A stretch of 64,000 nt of DNA from Rhizoclosmatium globosum. Lineage: Eukaryota > Chytridiomycota > Chytridiomycetes > Chytridiales > Chytriomycetaceae. The stretch is from contig MCGO01000099.1 in the NCBI GenBank assembly GCA_002104985.1, positions 1-64,000 of the forward strand, written 5' to 3'. The position numbers and the translations under genes were made by a program. Below the pieces are notes generated by a model. The model was given only the letters and a program-made list of their open reading frames with translations. It was not told where the DNA came from and made no database searches. Below, in pieces: positions 22,283-34,185 of the stretch. Every line of letters begins with the position of its first letter. The stretch's first letter is position 1.

Positions 22283-24923
22283 TCAAATTCCCTCACTCTG
22301 AGTACTATCAAACAGCAAGTCATCGACCAAGTACCCACCCTTCCTCAATTCCTCCAACTCAGCTTCACTTGGCCCTTCACCAAACTCTCCAAACTCATCG
22401 TCCTCACCCCCAACTGCAGACATACCGCCATACGCATTATCACGTCCCAACCTCCGAATCTCGATATCATCATTCCGGTAATCCCGCAAGAAGTTTCGAT
22501 GTTGCTGCCATTCCTGAAACCTCTCCCACAGGTCGTTCTTGTTTCTGTAAACATAGAATCCACAGCCACCAAAAAGACCAACGAGGAATATCGACCAAAT
22601 CCAGCTACCTCCTCCTCCCGACTCTTTCTTTCCAGGATTCGCCGGCGTAACAGTATCCATACCGTCACCTTCAGCAACAGAGGCAGTCTTCGTAGCAACA
22701 GCAAGCACACTCGTCAAAACCCCACCACTCGTCTTAACTTCATCCCCAACAACAACCTTCTTCTTCCCAGACCCAGTCGGCGTAACTCCATCCTTTCCAA
22801 CAACCTCACCCCCAAAGAACCGCACCCTAACATCCTTCACCGTCCCCGTACTCCCCGGATTCTCCAAATCCATAACCTTAACCGTCCACGCACCTTCCAT
22901 CCTCTCCCCCAATGCGCAACACTCATAAACGTCCAATTCTTAAACCCACTCGAATCCGCGTCAGCCCGTCTCGTCACAGCAAGGTGACTCACAACTCCAT
23001 GCGGACTAATGAGGTCAACGTTCACATCGCCGCGACGTTGATGATCAATGTTGACGGTAACAGTAACATGTTCAAGATCGCCAAACCGCGCGTTTGTTAA
23101 TACGTCTGGTGTAACGTTCCATACAAGGGAAACACTCTTATCCCCACCGCCATGTGGGATCTTCCCGCCGTCTGTAGGAACGAGGAGGGGGCTTGATAGT
23201 TCGACATGCTTTGGAACAGTTTTCCATCCACGTGCGAGATCAAGAATCCGTCCAGCGTCTAACTTTCCGTACCCAAAGTCGTGGCTGTACCACCTTCCCG
23301 CGTCTGTTTTCTGCCAGCTGGAGTCTTTTGGGTTTACTTGGACTGCGGAACGGACTGTTATGTGTTGAAAGTCGCGCCATGTGAGGTCTGGGCGGATAGA
23401 GTGGACGAGGGCGTAGATTCCTGATGCGAGGGGTGCAGCTGCTGAAGTTCCTCCATGGCTCTTTGTACACATTGTTCCTGTTGTGTCTCCAAGTTGCCAG
23501 TCTGTTGTGCCCTATGTTGTTTGGGTCAGTTTTGTCATGAGAAGGGAAAAGAACTAGTTCGCAATACGAGTATACAGCAATACACTTACAATAGCATCAT
23601 CATGTCTCACAGTAGCACTACTATACATGACAATCATATTCGCACTGCACCTCTCCGAATATTCTGGATGCTGATTATTCCGATCCACAGCCCCGACAGT
23701 AATGGTATAAATAGAATTGGTGTACCCATCAAAGTTACAATTATCCCCACTTGCGCCTCCATTCCCACTAGCAAATACAAAGATTGAGCCGAGCCCGTTG
23801 CGGCCATTGAGGATCCCGTTCTTGACGGCATCAGCGACAATTTGAGGTGGAGCTTCCATAGTTTGACCGTTATCGGTAGGACCCCAGCTGCACGAGTAAA
23901 TGTGATTGTCGTGGAATTTGTAGTTGATGGAAGCAGCTTCATCAGTTTCCGTCAATGCACCGCCAAGAATTCTGACAGCTTGGTGGCCACAAACAAATAA
24001 ATTCAGTTTGATGAGATTTAACACTCAAAAGAAACTGTACCAGAGACTTTAGCTTCATAGGCAACACCGACACCACAGATATTATTTTTGACTGCAGCAA
24101 CTTCACCGGCACATCGAGTTCCGTGTCTATCTTCATATGTTTTGGGTCGCGGGTCAGGTGTATGTTCATTATAGTCGTATGAGCCTTCGGCAAACTATAG
24201 AATGATGAGTTCAGTTCCACGTCACCCAATCCACACGCACCACGCGTAGTACATACATAATTATCCTTGAGATCCTTTGAATTGTAATCGAGACCGTCAT
24301 CAACAAAACAGACAGTGCTCCCTTTTCCAAACACACCTGTCAGAAGTCCGAGTCAGTCTCCCCCGCCAACAACAACGCACCAACAAAACAACTAAACAAA
24401 CAAACGCACCCTGAGCCCAGGCACCGGTCACATTATGATCATTCCCTTCCTGGCCTGGCGTCTCATTTGACAGATGCCACTGATCGGCAAACAGGGGATC
24501 TTTAATCGCAAACTTCTTCCGAGCATCGGCCGTTGAAAGCAGCCCCCGTTTAACGAGTCGCCGTTGTTTTGTCTGTCGCTTGGCCCATTTGATTTGCGGG
24601 TTCGAGTTGAGTAGTTTTTCGACGTGGTTTGCCTGGTCCAACGAGCGAACTGCGACGTGGAAGTAGTCGCCGAGTTGTCCAACGTGGCCGAGGAAGGACA
24701 CGTTGTTTGTTGTTGTTGTGGTGTTGTTTGTGTTGTTTGTGGTGAACGAATCAACAACGGACTCGGCCCGCGAAAACAAGTCCCGCCGATTCAAATGCGC
24801 ATTCGAATGTTCGTGCCACAGTTGAAATGCGATTGTGATGCCGTCCTGGCCTGCCCCAAGTGGCTGTGCGTGCCCAGAAACGATGCTCAACAAACACACA
24901 ACATAACTTAATATTGATGGCAT
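22283..24923 (-). CDS. Kexin/furin-like proprotein convertase 1, membrane-anchored
   Basis: Ca2+-dependent S8B serine protease of the secretory route, cleaving after basic residues. Signal peptide [20 protein letters not shown], propeptide with an N/T-rich insert ending QRRLVKRG (dibasic maturation site), catalytic Asp in [10 protein letters not shown], His in [20 protein letters not shown], oxyanion Asn in FASGNGG, Ser in [13 protein letters not shown] domain ([16 protein letters not shown] .. MSVAHWG), Ser/Thr stalk, TM ([19 protein letters not shown]) and a roughly 95-residue acidic cytosolic tail. Introns about 24335-24405, 24265-24195, 24045-23985 and 23590-23515. One frameshift at about 22916 in a G run splits the P domain. 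Of the five kexins here, it keeps the most classic HGTR motif and the longest tail, so it is the best candidate for a Golgi-type Kex2 role. Confidence 0.85.
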
Positions 24924-24969
24924 CTTTTTTGACAGCTCACAAAATAAATAAATTACTTCATAATGTACT

Positions 24970-27284
24970 CTATTCTTCCATTTCATAGTCATCATCGTAC
25001 CCTGCTCCATCGTCAAGTCGCTGGAAGAGTCGTCCTTCGACATCAACAATAACCTGCTTCTTCTTGCTTCCTTCATTCTTTTTCCGTAACACCAGGCACC
25101 ATACTAACACTCCAACTCCTGCTAGAAGCCCAATCATTCCTCCAACCCATGCTCCTACATCCAATCCGGGTGAATTATTTGTTGGAGGAACGGTTTCGTT
25201 TCCAGCCTTTGCTGCTGATGATACCGTCGCCGAAATCTTGGCATTTGAACTCGCAGCTGCGCCAGCACTGACACCAACACTCAAACTAGCTGTTGTCTTG
25301 ATACTGACTACATCCTTCTTGCTTCCCCAGAACTTGATACTGACAGCCTGTACAGCTCCTGTCGTTTCAGGATGGTCGCGATCACTCACAACTACTGTCC
25401 ATTCCCCATTCACTTCTTCATCCCAATGGGCAACAGTCATGAATGTCCATCCAGGAAATCCGCCTGCATCACTGTCATACTTTCGTCCCACAGCCAAGTG
25501 ACTCACTGACCCTGAAGGTGAGACCAAATCCACCCACACATCCCCACGTCTTTGATGCGTAATATTAACAGTAACAGTTACATGTTCTAATCCACCAAAC
25601 CCATTCACTTTCTTGTCGTCCTCCTTGACCAAAAACTTGATTTTCAAGTCTTTTCCTTCACCTTGTGGAATAACGCCATCTCTACCAGTAATCTTCTTGG
25701 CTCCCGTCTCTATAAACGTCTGATTCGAAACTTTTTTCCATTTCTTGGCCATCTCAACAATTCGACCAGCGTCCAACTTTCCATATCCAAAAGCATGCGA
25801 ATACAGTCGTCCAGCTCCGTTCTTGACCCATGATGAATGATTCCGATTTACTACGACAGCACTTTGAACGCTCAAGTGCTGGTAATCCCTCCATCCAAGG
25901 TCCGGTCGTACAGAATTAACCAACGCAAACACTCCAGACGCGAGAGGCGCAGCCGCAGAAGTACCACCATGACTACGCGTACATAAATCTCCTGTCAGTC
26001 CCAAACTCCAATCAGTTGTCGCCTATATGACAGTTAAAACTTCACACTCGATACAAACAAAAACTCACAATCGCATCATTATGCCTGGTATCAGCACTAC
26101 TATACATGACAATCATATTCGCACTACACTGCTCACTATACATCGGATGCTGATCATACCGATCCACACTACTCACGGTAATAGTGTAAATGGAATTCGT
26201 AAACCCATCAAAGTTACAATCATCTCCACTCGCCCCACCGTTCCCACTCGCAAACACAAACACACTTCCAAGCCCCTTCCGTCCATTTGTAACACCATTC
26301 ACAAAAGCTTCAGCGACAAGCGTTGACGGCGCTTCCATCGTCCTTCCATCGTCAGTCGGTCCCCAACTACACGAGAAAATATGGTTATCGTGAAACTTGT
26401 AATTCAAGGCAGAAGCTTCCTCAGCGGGGTAACGTCTCCACCCAAGATTCGGGTTGCAGAGACTTTGGCTTCATACGCGATTCCGACACCGCATACGCTA
26501 TTCTTGACAGCTGCAATTTCACCTGCACATCTTGTGCCGTGTCGATCAAGCGAGTCTTTAGGTCCTGCGTCTGGGGAATGCGTGTTGAAGTCGTATGACC
26601 CTTCAGCAAACTATATCGCAATAGTCAGTACCCCTTCTGACCTCAAAATGAAACTTACATAATTCGCCGCCAAATCAGTGCTCTTGTAATAAATCCCATC
26701 ATCGACTATACAAACTGTACTCCCCTTTCCAAACACCCCTAACCCCCAAAAACAACATTAGCACATCCCCACCCCACCCCCTCACAACAACATACCTTGA
26801 TCCCAGGCCCCACTAACATTATGATCATGCCCAACCTGCTCCGCCCCATCATTCAAAATATGCCACTGCGCTTCAAACTCCGGATCCACAATCCCAAACC
26901 TCCCTCCAAGTGCTTTCAGGCCCCCACTTCCTTCCTCCCCGCGCTTCGAGTACCGCCGTTTGGGTTCCTGGATCTCGACCCAGTCCACGTCGGCGTGTGT
27001 TTCAAGGGCACGTTTAAGGTAGTGGTGTGGGTGTATGGGGTCGGCTGATCGACGGGCGAGGTCTTGGTGGGGGATGGCGAGTTGGTGGTAGGAGGGGAGT
27101 TCGCCGATGGGGCCGATGTAGGTTGCGTTTAAGGATGTGGCGACTGATAATGGGAGGAGGAGCGGATTGCGATGTATGTGTATTCGGCGTGGTTGTTTGG
27201 TGCGATCTTGGCAGGGGTTGGGGTTGAGGTTGTGAGAAGAGGGGTGAGGAGGAAGAGGAGGGGGAGGGCGGTGAAGGGGGCCAT
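24970..27284 (-). CDS. Kexin-like protease 2, membrane-anchored
   Basis: Starts MAPFTALPLLFLLTPLL (signal peptide). Propeptide ends RRYSKRG. Catalytic segments are [37 protein letters not shown] and [13 protein letters not shown] domain [16 protein letters not shown] to MTVAHWDEEVNGEWTV; Ala/Ser-rich stalk; TM (VGGMIGLLAGVGVLVWCLVL); short basic then acidic tail ending YEMEE. Only 46 bp separate its stop from the start of kexin 1, so the two are head-to-tail copies. Frameshifts near 27165 (C run in the propeptide) and 26430 (C run before EEAS) are one-base contractions. Its introns match those of kexin 1 in position. Closest to kexin 1 by the HGTR and GGTS motifs. Confidence 0.82.
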
Positions 27285-27601
27285 ATTAATAGAGATTCTG
27301 GAAGGGAAGTAATAACAAAGAGAACTATAAATTAATTGAAGGATATCATGATTATTGAGATCTAAAGCAGATTAGAGTGGCTAAGACTAGCACTTCAAAG
27401 CATAGCATGTCGTTCAAGCCTGCTATAATGTGTCGATTGTTATGCATTCCAAACACCTTTGATGATATTAAATATTCCAATAAGTGTCGTAATTATGGAT
27501 TGAACGCCAAGATTCCGAAAGCTCACTTGGATATCAACAGAGAATTTGTATCTTAATCAACAATATGGTTTTATTCTAATATTCAAATAAGAGATCATGA
27601 C
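27285..27601. other. Spacer between kexin 2 and kexin 3
   Basis: 317 bp, AT-rich. It holds the promoter of kexin 2 and the 3' UTR of kexin 3. No gene, repeat or RNA seen. Confidence 0.4.
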
Positions 27602-29700
27602 TCAAAACGCGAAAAACATAACAAGAACTCCCAAAGCAGAACTAATACCAGTCAGTGTGGCGCCTCCTGTTTTGGTAACAACGGGGGCAGGAGCAGGAAC
27701 AACAGTGATTTCGTTTGCACCACCATAGAACTGCATAGAAACACTTTTTACACGTCCAGTAGCTTCGGGATGCTCACGATCATAAACAACAACAGTCCAT
27801 TCTCCAACAACATCTTCATCCCAATGCGCAACACTCATGAACTGCCATCCGTCAAACCCAGTCGAATCGTTATCAAGAGGCCGGCCAGTAGCAAGATTGC
27901 TGATAATACCCTTGGGACTAATCAAATCAAACGAAAGGTCTCCTCGACGTTGATGCTCCACAGAGACGGTTACAGTCACATGTTCAAGCCCCAAAAGCGC
28001 AGCCTTTTTCTTGTCCGCGTCCGTAACTGTAAACGAAATACGCAAGTCTTTTCCTTGTGGAATCGCACCGTCAGCGGGAGTCTTGACACCTGCATCAATC
28101 GTCGCTAAGTTTGAGTTCCCAACAGATTTTCAAGTCTTGGCCAACTCGAGAATCCTCGCCGCGTCTAGCTTTCCGTATCCAAAGGATGTACTGTACATAC
28201 GACCTGCAGCCGTTTTGAACCAGGAAGGATGCTTGGGGTTTACAACGACTGCGCTGTTGACGGAAAGGTGTTGGTAATCGCGCCAGGTGAGGTCTGGGCG
28301 GATGCTATTAACAAGTGCAAAGATTCCAGATGCGAGTGGAGCTGCGGCTGAAGTACCGTCGAAACTTCTTGTGCATTGATCACCAGAGCCAGAAGCACTC
28401 CAGTAAGTCGTGGCCTATTTGACTCGATAAGACAGGGTTTCAGTAAATATGCAACTTACAATACCCTTTTCCTCGGAGTCATCACCACCACTGTACATGG
28501 TAATCAGCTTTGCAGAGCAAGTCTCTCCATACTTTGGATGATTATCAAAGCGATCCAAAGCACCGACAGAAATTGTATAAATTGAATTTTGGTATCCGTC
28601 GAACCCACAGCTATCACCGCTGTTTCCTCCGTTTCCACTTGCAAAAACATAGATGCTTCCAAGTCCGCCGCGTCCATTCGTAACTCCGTTCTTCAGTGCT
28701 TCTTGAACCAATACACTTGGTCCATCCAACGTTTTTCCATCATCGTCAGGACCCCAAGAGCAGGAGTAGATCTGGTTTTGCTGGTACTTGAAATTCAAAC
28801 CAGCAGCTTCATCGGTAGGGATGGGGCCTGGGCTGTTTGTTTCAGTGGAGTTGCTAATCAACCGAATAGCGCTGAGCTTGGCTTCGTAAGCAATTCCAAC
28901 TCCACAAACATCATTCTTGACAGCTGCAATTTCTCCACCGCAAGATGTACCATGGCCTCCGGCACCAACCTCGGCTCTGTGTTCAATGAAATCGTATGAA
29001 GCCTCAGCTACCTGTTGCGATGATTACTCAATACAGTATCCACCACCACAAGCAACTTACATAGTTTGCAGCCAAATCATTGCCCTCGTGATAAAAGCCA
29101 TCGTCAACGATACAAACAGTCGTTCCTTTCCCAAATACCCCTAAACATGAACCTTAATTAACATCAAATGCAACGAAACAAGGCACTCGTACCTTGATCC
29201 CAAGCAGCTTTAATGTTATGATCATGTCCAACCTGTCCAGCGCCTTCATTCAGGATATGCCATTGATAACCAAACTGAGGATCATTGATCTTGTACTGCT
29301 GCCTCAAAGCCTTAATCCCACCAGTCTCAGCAACGCCTTGTCTCAAAACTCTCCGTTGTGGTTTCTGAGCCTCCGCCCAACGGACAGCATCATGAGCCTC
29401 GACTTGCTTCACTGCGATTTCAGCATCAGTCCCAACGCCTCCGTCGCGGCGATGCAAGTCCGCATTTCGACGAACAACATCGTTTGTTTGAGCGACGAGG
29501 AAGTATCCTTGCAACTCGCCGATGGGGCCTACCAGTTGGTACCCGAGAGACTGGGCGACGGTCGACGGGTCGGAGCTTGAATCGACCTTGATGGCAATGT
29601 ATGTGTAGTTATCATGATCGTTTCGTGGGACTTGGGTAGCGGTAGTGCCTTGAAGGAGGAAGGCCGCTGCTACTGACGGAGCAATTGATGTGAAACGCAT
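27602..29700 (-). CDS. Kexin-like protease 3, GPI-like tail, in-frame stop in P-domain linker
   Basis: Signal peptide MRFTSIAPSVAAAFLLQG; propeptide ends RRVLRQGVAETGG without a clear dibasic site. Catalytic segments VCIVDDGFYH, GGHGTSCGGE, SCSWGPDDDG, FASGNGG and [12 protein letters not shown] are all present. P domain HVTVTVSVEHQRRGDL to MSVAHWDEDVVGEWTV; the C-terminus is a short hydrophobic stretch (GISSALGVLVMFFAF), more like a GPI signal than a TM plus tail. At 28130-28132 a TGA replaces the Trp codon found at this place in kexins 4 and 5 (ART/ARA-W-KSVG), which would remove the P domain. Since kexins need the P domain to fold, the gene is either inactive, or this is a sequence error. 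The His motif has Ser in place of the usual Arg (HGTS). Confidence 0.78.
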
Positions 29701-29864
29701 TTTGAGGTTGGTTTTTGCTCCGATTTCAAGCCACCCACCATCAATTTAAGACCAAATAATCAATTAAATTTATTCTTTGATTCTTTAGCAAGAATCATTA
29801 CATAGACGCTATTGGTAGATAATATTGTTTCAACACTTGCGACAGTGAACACAAATCATTCACT

Positions 29865-32120
29865 TCAGGCTGACGTCATAAAGTTTGCGTTCGAATTTAA
29901 CTTCTCTTTCGATACTGATTTCGTTTTGCGGAACCAGAAATACCATCCAGCGGCGAACAGAGCAAGACCGACAACAACCCCAACTCCTACACCGAAATAC
30001 AATCCTGTATTCGATGATCCAGATTTAGTGCCATTTGAACTATTTGTCTCTCCAGAGGTTCCGTTTAATGGATTCGCAGTTGCGCCGACAACTACACCAT
30101 CTTTCACTGAACCATAAAATTGCATGGATACGCCTTTAACAACTCCCTGAGCTTCAGGATGATCACGATCCGATATCACTACGATCCATTCCCCAATAAC
30201 TTCTTCATCCCAATGCGCAACAGTCATAAACTGCCACCCTTGAAACCCGGTCGTATCAACATCCAGTGAGCGGCCGGAAGCAAGGCTGCTAACGACACCA
30301 TTCGGACTTATCAATTCAAAAAACACATCGATGTTCAACCCACACAGTAACTGCTACATGTTCAAGCAGCAGAAGCCCAGCTTTTTCCTTATCCGCGTCA
30401 GTAACACTGAATGAAACGCGTACATCTGTCCCAGGTTCCTGAGGAATCCTGCCATTTACAGGAGTCTTGACACCACTATCAAAAACCGTCATACGATTAC
30501 CAACAGACTTCCAAGTACGTGCAAGATCAATAATTCTGCCAGCATCGAGCTTTCCGTACCCAAAAGAAGTGCTATAAGAACGGCCAGCCGCAGTTTTGAA
30601 CCATGAAGGATGCGTTGGGTTTACTACAACTGCACTATTGACGCACAGATGTTGATAATCGCGCCAAGTTAAGTCTGGGCGCACACTATTGACAAGAGCG
30701 AAAATACCAGCTGCCAGCGGGGTTGCAGCTGAGGTCCCATCCATAGTTCTTGTACATTGGTCGCCTGAGCCAGTCAAGCTCCATTCCGTCGTTGCCTAAT
30801 CATTTGATTCTCATTAACTTATAATTACATAAGTAAATTGGTGCTTACAATTCCCGGGATTTCAGGATCGTCTCCGCCACTGTACATTGTTATCAACTTT
30901 GCTGAACACTTCTCGCCATATTTTGGATGGTTATCAAAGCGATCCAAAGCCCCAACAGAGATTGTATAGATTGATGTCTGGTACGCATCAAACCCACAGT
31001 CATCGTCATTGTTTCCTCCATTTCCACTTGCAAACACAAAAACACTTCCAAGTCCACCCCTTCCATTCGTAACTCCATTCTTGAACGCTTCTTGGGTCAA
31101 AACAGGAAGTGGATCCATACTCTTTCCGTCATCATCAGGACCCCAAGAACAAGAATATATGTGGTTTTGCTGGAACTTGTAATTCAGACCAGCAGCTTCA
31201 TCTGCAGGGACACTACTGTCACCGACGTCGTCGGTATAATTTCCGGTTGTATTACTTAAAATTCGCACCGCACTAAGTTTGGCTTCATATGCAACACCAA
31301 CACCACACACATTGTTTTTAACAGCTGCTATCTCTCCACCGCATGCTGTACCATGACTCCCAGGAGAAACCTCGGCTTTATAATCGATGAAATCATAAGA
31401 ACCCTCTGCAAACTTTGATACTGCACTTAGCATGAATGAATGGGGATAATTATGAAAACTCACATAGTTTCTAGCCAAGTCGTTCCCCTTGTGATAAAGA
31501 CCGTCATCAACAATGCAAACAGTGCTTCCTTTTCCAAACACTCCTATTTCTTTGGTTATGCAAAATATTTATACAATCAACAAGATAATACCTTGAGCCC
31601 AGGCCGCCGTAATATTATGATCATGTCCAACCTGTCCAGCGCCTTCATTCAAGATATGCCACTGATACCCAAACTCAGGATCTTGAATCTGGTACTTCTG
31701 TCTCGCTGCTTTGATTCCAGACGTTTCCACCGAATTATCACTCAAAGCTTGTCTTACAACAATCCTGCGTCGTTTGGGGACTTGTACTTCAGCCCAAAGT
31801 ACATTGGCATCCGCTTCAATTTGCTTTGATGCGATCTCCGCATCACTTCCTATGCCAAGAACGCCGCTACGTCGAAGGGACAGTGCATTGCGACGAACAA
31901 CGTCGTGGGTTTGAGCAACGAGAAAGTATCCGTTCAACTCTCCAATTGGACCGACTAGCTTGTACCCAAGTGAGTGGGCTACATCAATTGGATCGGCCTT
32001 GTCATCGACTTTGATTGCAATGTATGTGTAGCGACGGTGATTGTTTGGGGGAACTTCGCCTGCATTCGCAAGAGCTATGAGGAAAGCAATCACCAGAGAC
32101 AGAGCCATGGAGAAACGCAT
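29865..32120 (-). CDS. Kexin-like protease 4, P domain damaged by a short deletion
   Basis: Signal peptide MRFSMALSLVIAFLIALANA; propeptide ends KRRRIVVRQALS. Catalytic segments VCIVDDGLYH, SHGTACGGE, SCSWGPDDDG, FASGNGG and DGTSAATPLAAG are present. The P domain starts HVAVTVWVEH and then shifts frame near 30333: next to the paralogs about 10 nt covering the QRRG codons are missing, and the other frame continues IDVFFELISPNGVVS to MTVAHWDEEVIGEWIV. A stalk with NGT/NSS sites, a TM (LYFGVGVGVVVGLALFAAGW) and a short basic tail follow. Unlike other breaks in the window, this one is not a homopolymer change, so real loss of function is plausible. Its start is 124 bp from the divergent gene at 32244. 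Confidence 0.8.
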
Positions 32121-32243
32121 GTCTTGAGGGTCGGAAGAACTTCTAAGCCACACTTTTTGAGGTTGGTCTGGCTTATCAAAATTGCTTCGATAATTTCCGA
32201 GATTTATGATAATCCATTGTTATTTTTCATAAAAGATTCAACA

Positions 32244-33266
32244 ATGGATCTCACAGATGTCACACATTCCGACAGCCTTCCCGCGCTTCCAACTGCGGCT
32301 AAGCAAGTTCCTTCAGATTCTGCGCCAGGGACCACAACAGGATCAGCTACTCTAACTGAAGTCAACTCAGACAGCCAATCAATCAGTATCAGTGTCGAGA
32401 ACGTCGAAACTCCGACTCAGCTGCAACAACTTGCAACACAAGAAAGCGAATACCACTCGTGTCAGGGTTCAGCTCCAAACTCGCACAGAAACTCATTGAC
32501 TGTTCCACCACAAAACTTCACGTCCCCACAATACACGCAACAACCTCTTCGCCACAGCACAACGTCAATTCCTTCATCTTCTACACCTGCGCTTAACTCT
32601 TCAGGAGTAGCCTCTCCCGCTCCATCCCGTCCAGAAACTCCATGGGGATCCTCTGATATTCTTTCAGCCGCCGCCACGGCTTCAACACCCCTCATCGGAA
32701 CCCCAACAACAACTCTCCACATGGCCTTCCACACAAAACTCGGTTGGATGACATGGAAAGACCGCGAATCCTCCCTCTTTGCCCTCTTTGAACGCGTATT
32801 CGGTTGCACACGTGCAGAACTCAAGTTTGGCGAAGCAATGGACACGATTGGAGTTGACGTTGAAGTTCCGACGGCTCAGGTAGCTTCTCTTGAGAAGGAG
32901 CTGCGTAAAAAGTATTTGTTGGCGGAGATTGATAAGATTCATGGTGTGAGTCCGTCGGTTCGTGCGCCTGATGCCCGGTTGTTGAGAACAAGTAAGAGTC
33001 TTGGGAGTGGTGTGTTGGAAGGGAATACAAAATCAAGTATCGTATCTTTGCAAGATCGAATCAAAGCGTTGCATAAGTGTCATGAGAGCCGTAGAAAAGA
33101 AGTGGACGCGATTTTGGCTCAGTGGGACAGTATGAAAAAGGTTCTGAATGATAAAGCTGTCAAAATGGATGCAAAAATTGAAGCAAAACCCCCACGAATG
33201 GTGGAAATTGAGTCTTGGGTTGTTGACAGGTTGATGCAGGAGTTAAAGACAGTTCAAGAGTGGTAG
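32244..33266 (+). CDS. Hypothetical protein, Ser/Thr/Pro-rich N-terminus, helical C-terminus
   Basis: Intact single-exon frame of 340 aa (ATG at 32244 after an A-rich leader). I do not recognise a family. The first 150 residues are low-complexity and rich in Ser, Thr, Pro and Gln. Residues about 155-235 look folded (HTKLGWMTWKDRESSLFALF, ELKFGEAMDTIGVDVEV), and the rest is charged and helical with heptad-like spacing (VSLQDRIKALHKCHESRRKE, SMKKVLNDKAVKMDAKIEAK), probably a coiled coil. No signal peptide or membrane segment. It is divergent from kexin 4 and may share its promoter region. Confidence 0.7.
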   Translation: MDLTDVTHSDSLPALPTAAKQVPSDSAPGTTTGSATLTEVNSDSQSISISVENVETPTQLQQLATQESEYHSCQGSAPNSHRNSLTVPPQNFTSPQYTQQPLRHSTTSIPSSSTPALNSSGVASPAPSRPETPWGSSDILSAAATASTPLIGTPTTTLHMAFHTKLGWMTWKDRESSLFALFERVFGCTRAELKFGEAMDTIGVDVEVPTAQVASLEKELRKKYLLAEIDKIHGVSPSVRAPDARLLRTSKSLGSGVLEGNTKSSIVSLQDRIKALHKCHESRRKEVDAILAQWDSMKKVLNDKAVKMDAKIEAKPPRMVEIESWVVDRLMQELKTVQEW

Positions 33267-33339
33267 TTTACACAATTTAATGCTATTTAAACATTTATCT
33301 ATATTTATTTTTTTCATATATATGTGTCTGATAATTAAG

Positions 33340-34041
33340 TTAAGGATTAAGGAGAAAACAGCTTACTGCCAATACAAACAAGAAAGGCAGTTTAAGGCGA
33401 AAAGACCCTGACTTTTTTGATGAAGGTATAGAGGTGGTGGTGCTGTGTGGTACATGGATGGTAGCTGTGAATGTGGAAACAGCCACATTGTTGATTGCAG
33501 CTCCTAAAGTCCCGCTTGGAGCAGCGCTTGATATCGGAACAAGTTTGGATGCTGCTAATCCAGCAGCAGAAGAAGGTGTTTGAGGGTTCTGAGGAACTGC
33601 TTTGGAGTCCAGCTTCCAGTAGACTTTGCACGATGGCTGGTTCTTCCCCGCGAACCAAGCAACAGCAAACACAAGCAGGTCGGGATTGATGAGATTGCCG
33701 TGCGAGTCTGTGTTGGTGTCGACCAGCGTTCCAAAACCCCAACTCCGTACTGGAGCTGGAAAGTAAATCGCTACCCGACCAGTCAGATCAGCTGGTCCGC
33801 AACCTTCTTTTGGCGGGAACAGGGCAGGCTGGATGTCTCCCGTTTGGTGCTGTGGATCAGACGAGAGGGTGAAGGTGGCCAGGCAGCCATCCCGCCACGG
33901 TCTGGTCGGCGTCCCTTTCGGTATTGCACCGTTGCATATCGTGTTGACGTATGAATAGGTGCCTGGAACTGGAGGTGATGTAGTCATATGCTTGTGTTGT
34001 GTTGGAGAAAGAGATTTTGTCGCACGCACCTCACAAGCCAA
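33340..34041 (-). CDS. Probable GPI-anchored surface protein, unknown family
   Basis: About 200 residues after a likely intron (GTGCGTGCG..CACAAG near 34032-33985). The main exon begins with MTTSPPVPGTYSYVNT and holds four Cys (NTICNGAIPKG, RDGCLATFTLS, KEGCGPADLTG, QPSCKVYWKL), probably two disulfides. It also contains VAIYFPAPVRSWGFGTLVDT, NPDLLVFAVAWFAGKNQP, a Ser/Thr/Ala-rich stalk and the hydrophobic end KLPFLFVLAVSCFLLNP. This layout is that of a GPI-anchored extracellular protein, but the signal peptide exon was not found with certainty: sequence upstream of 34041 shows only a weak candidate. The 5' limit is therefore open. Confidence 0.5.
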   Translation of the reverse strand: MACEVRATKSLSPTQHKHMTTSPPVPGTYSYVNTICNGAIPKGTPTRPWRDGCLATFTLSSDPQHQTGDIQPALFPPKEGCGPADLTGRVAIYFPAPVRSWGFGTLVDTNTDSHGNLINPDLLVFAVAWFAGKNQPSCKVYWKLDSKAVPQNPQTPSSAAGLAASKLVPISSAAPSGTLGAAINNVAVSTFTATIHVPHSTTTSIPSSKKSGSFRLKLPFLFVLAVSCFLLNP

Positions 34042-34185
34042 TTCAGCGCCAAGACCAATGTGTTCTATCGTTCATATTTATCTCATTAACAGAAAAGAGG
34101 TTCATGATTTAGAGAAACAGTCATAAACAGACCAGTGGCTGGGAAAACCATGACACAAGATTAAACAAATGACTAATCAGCATTT

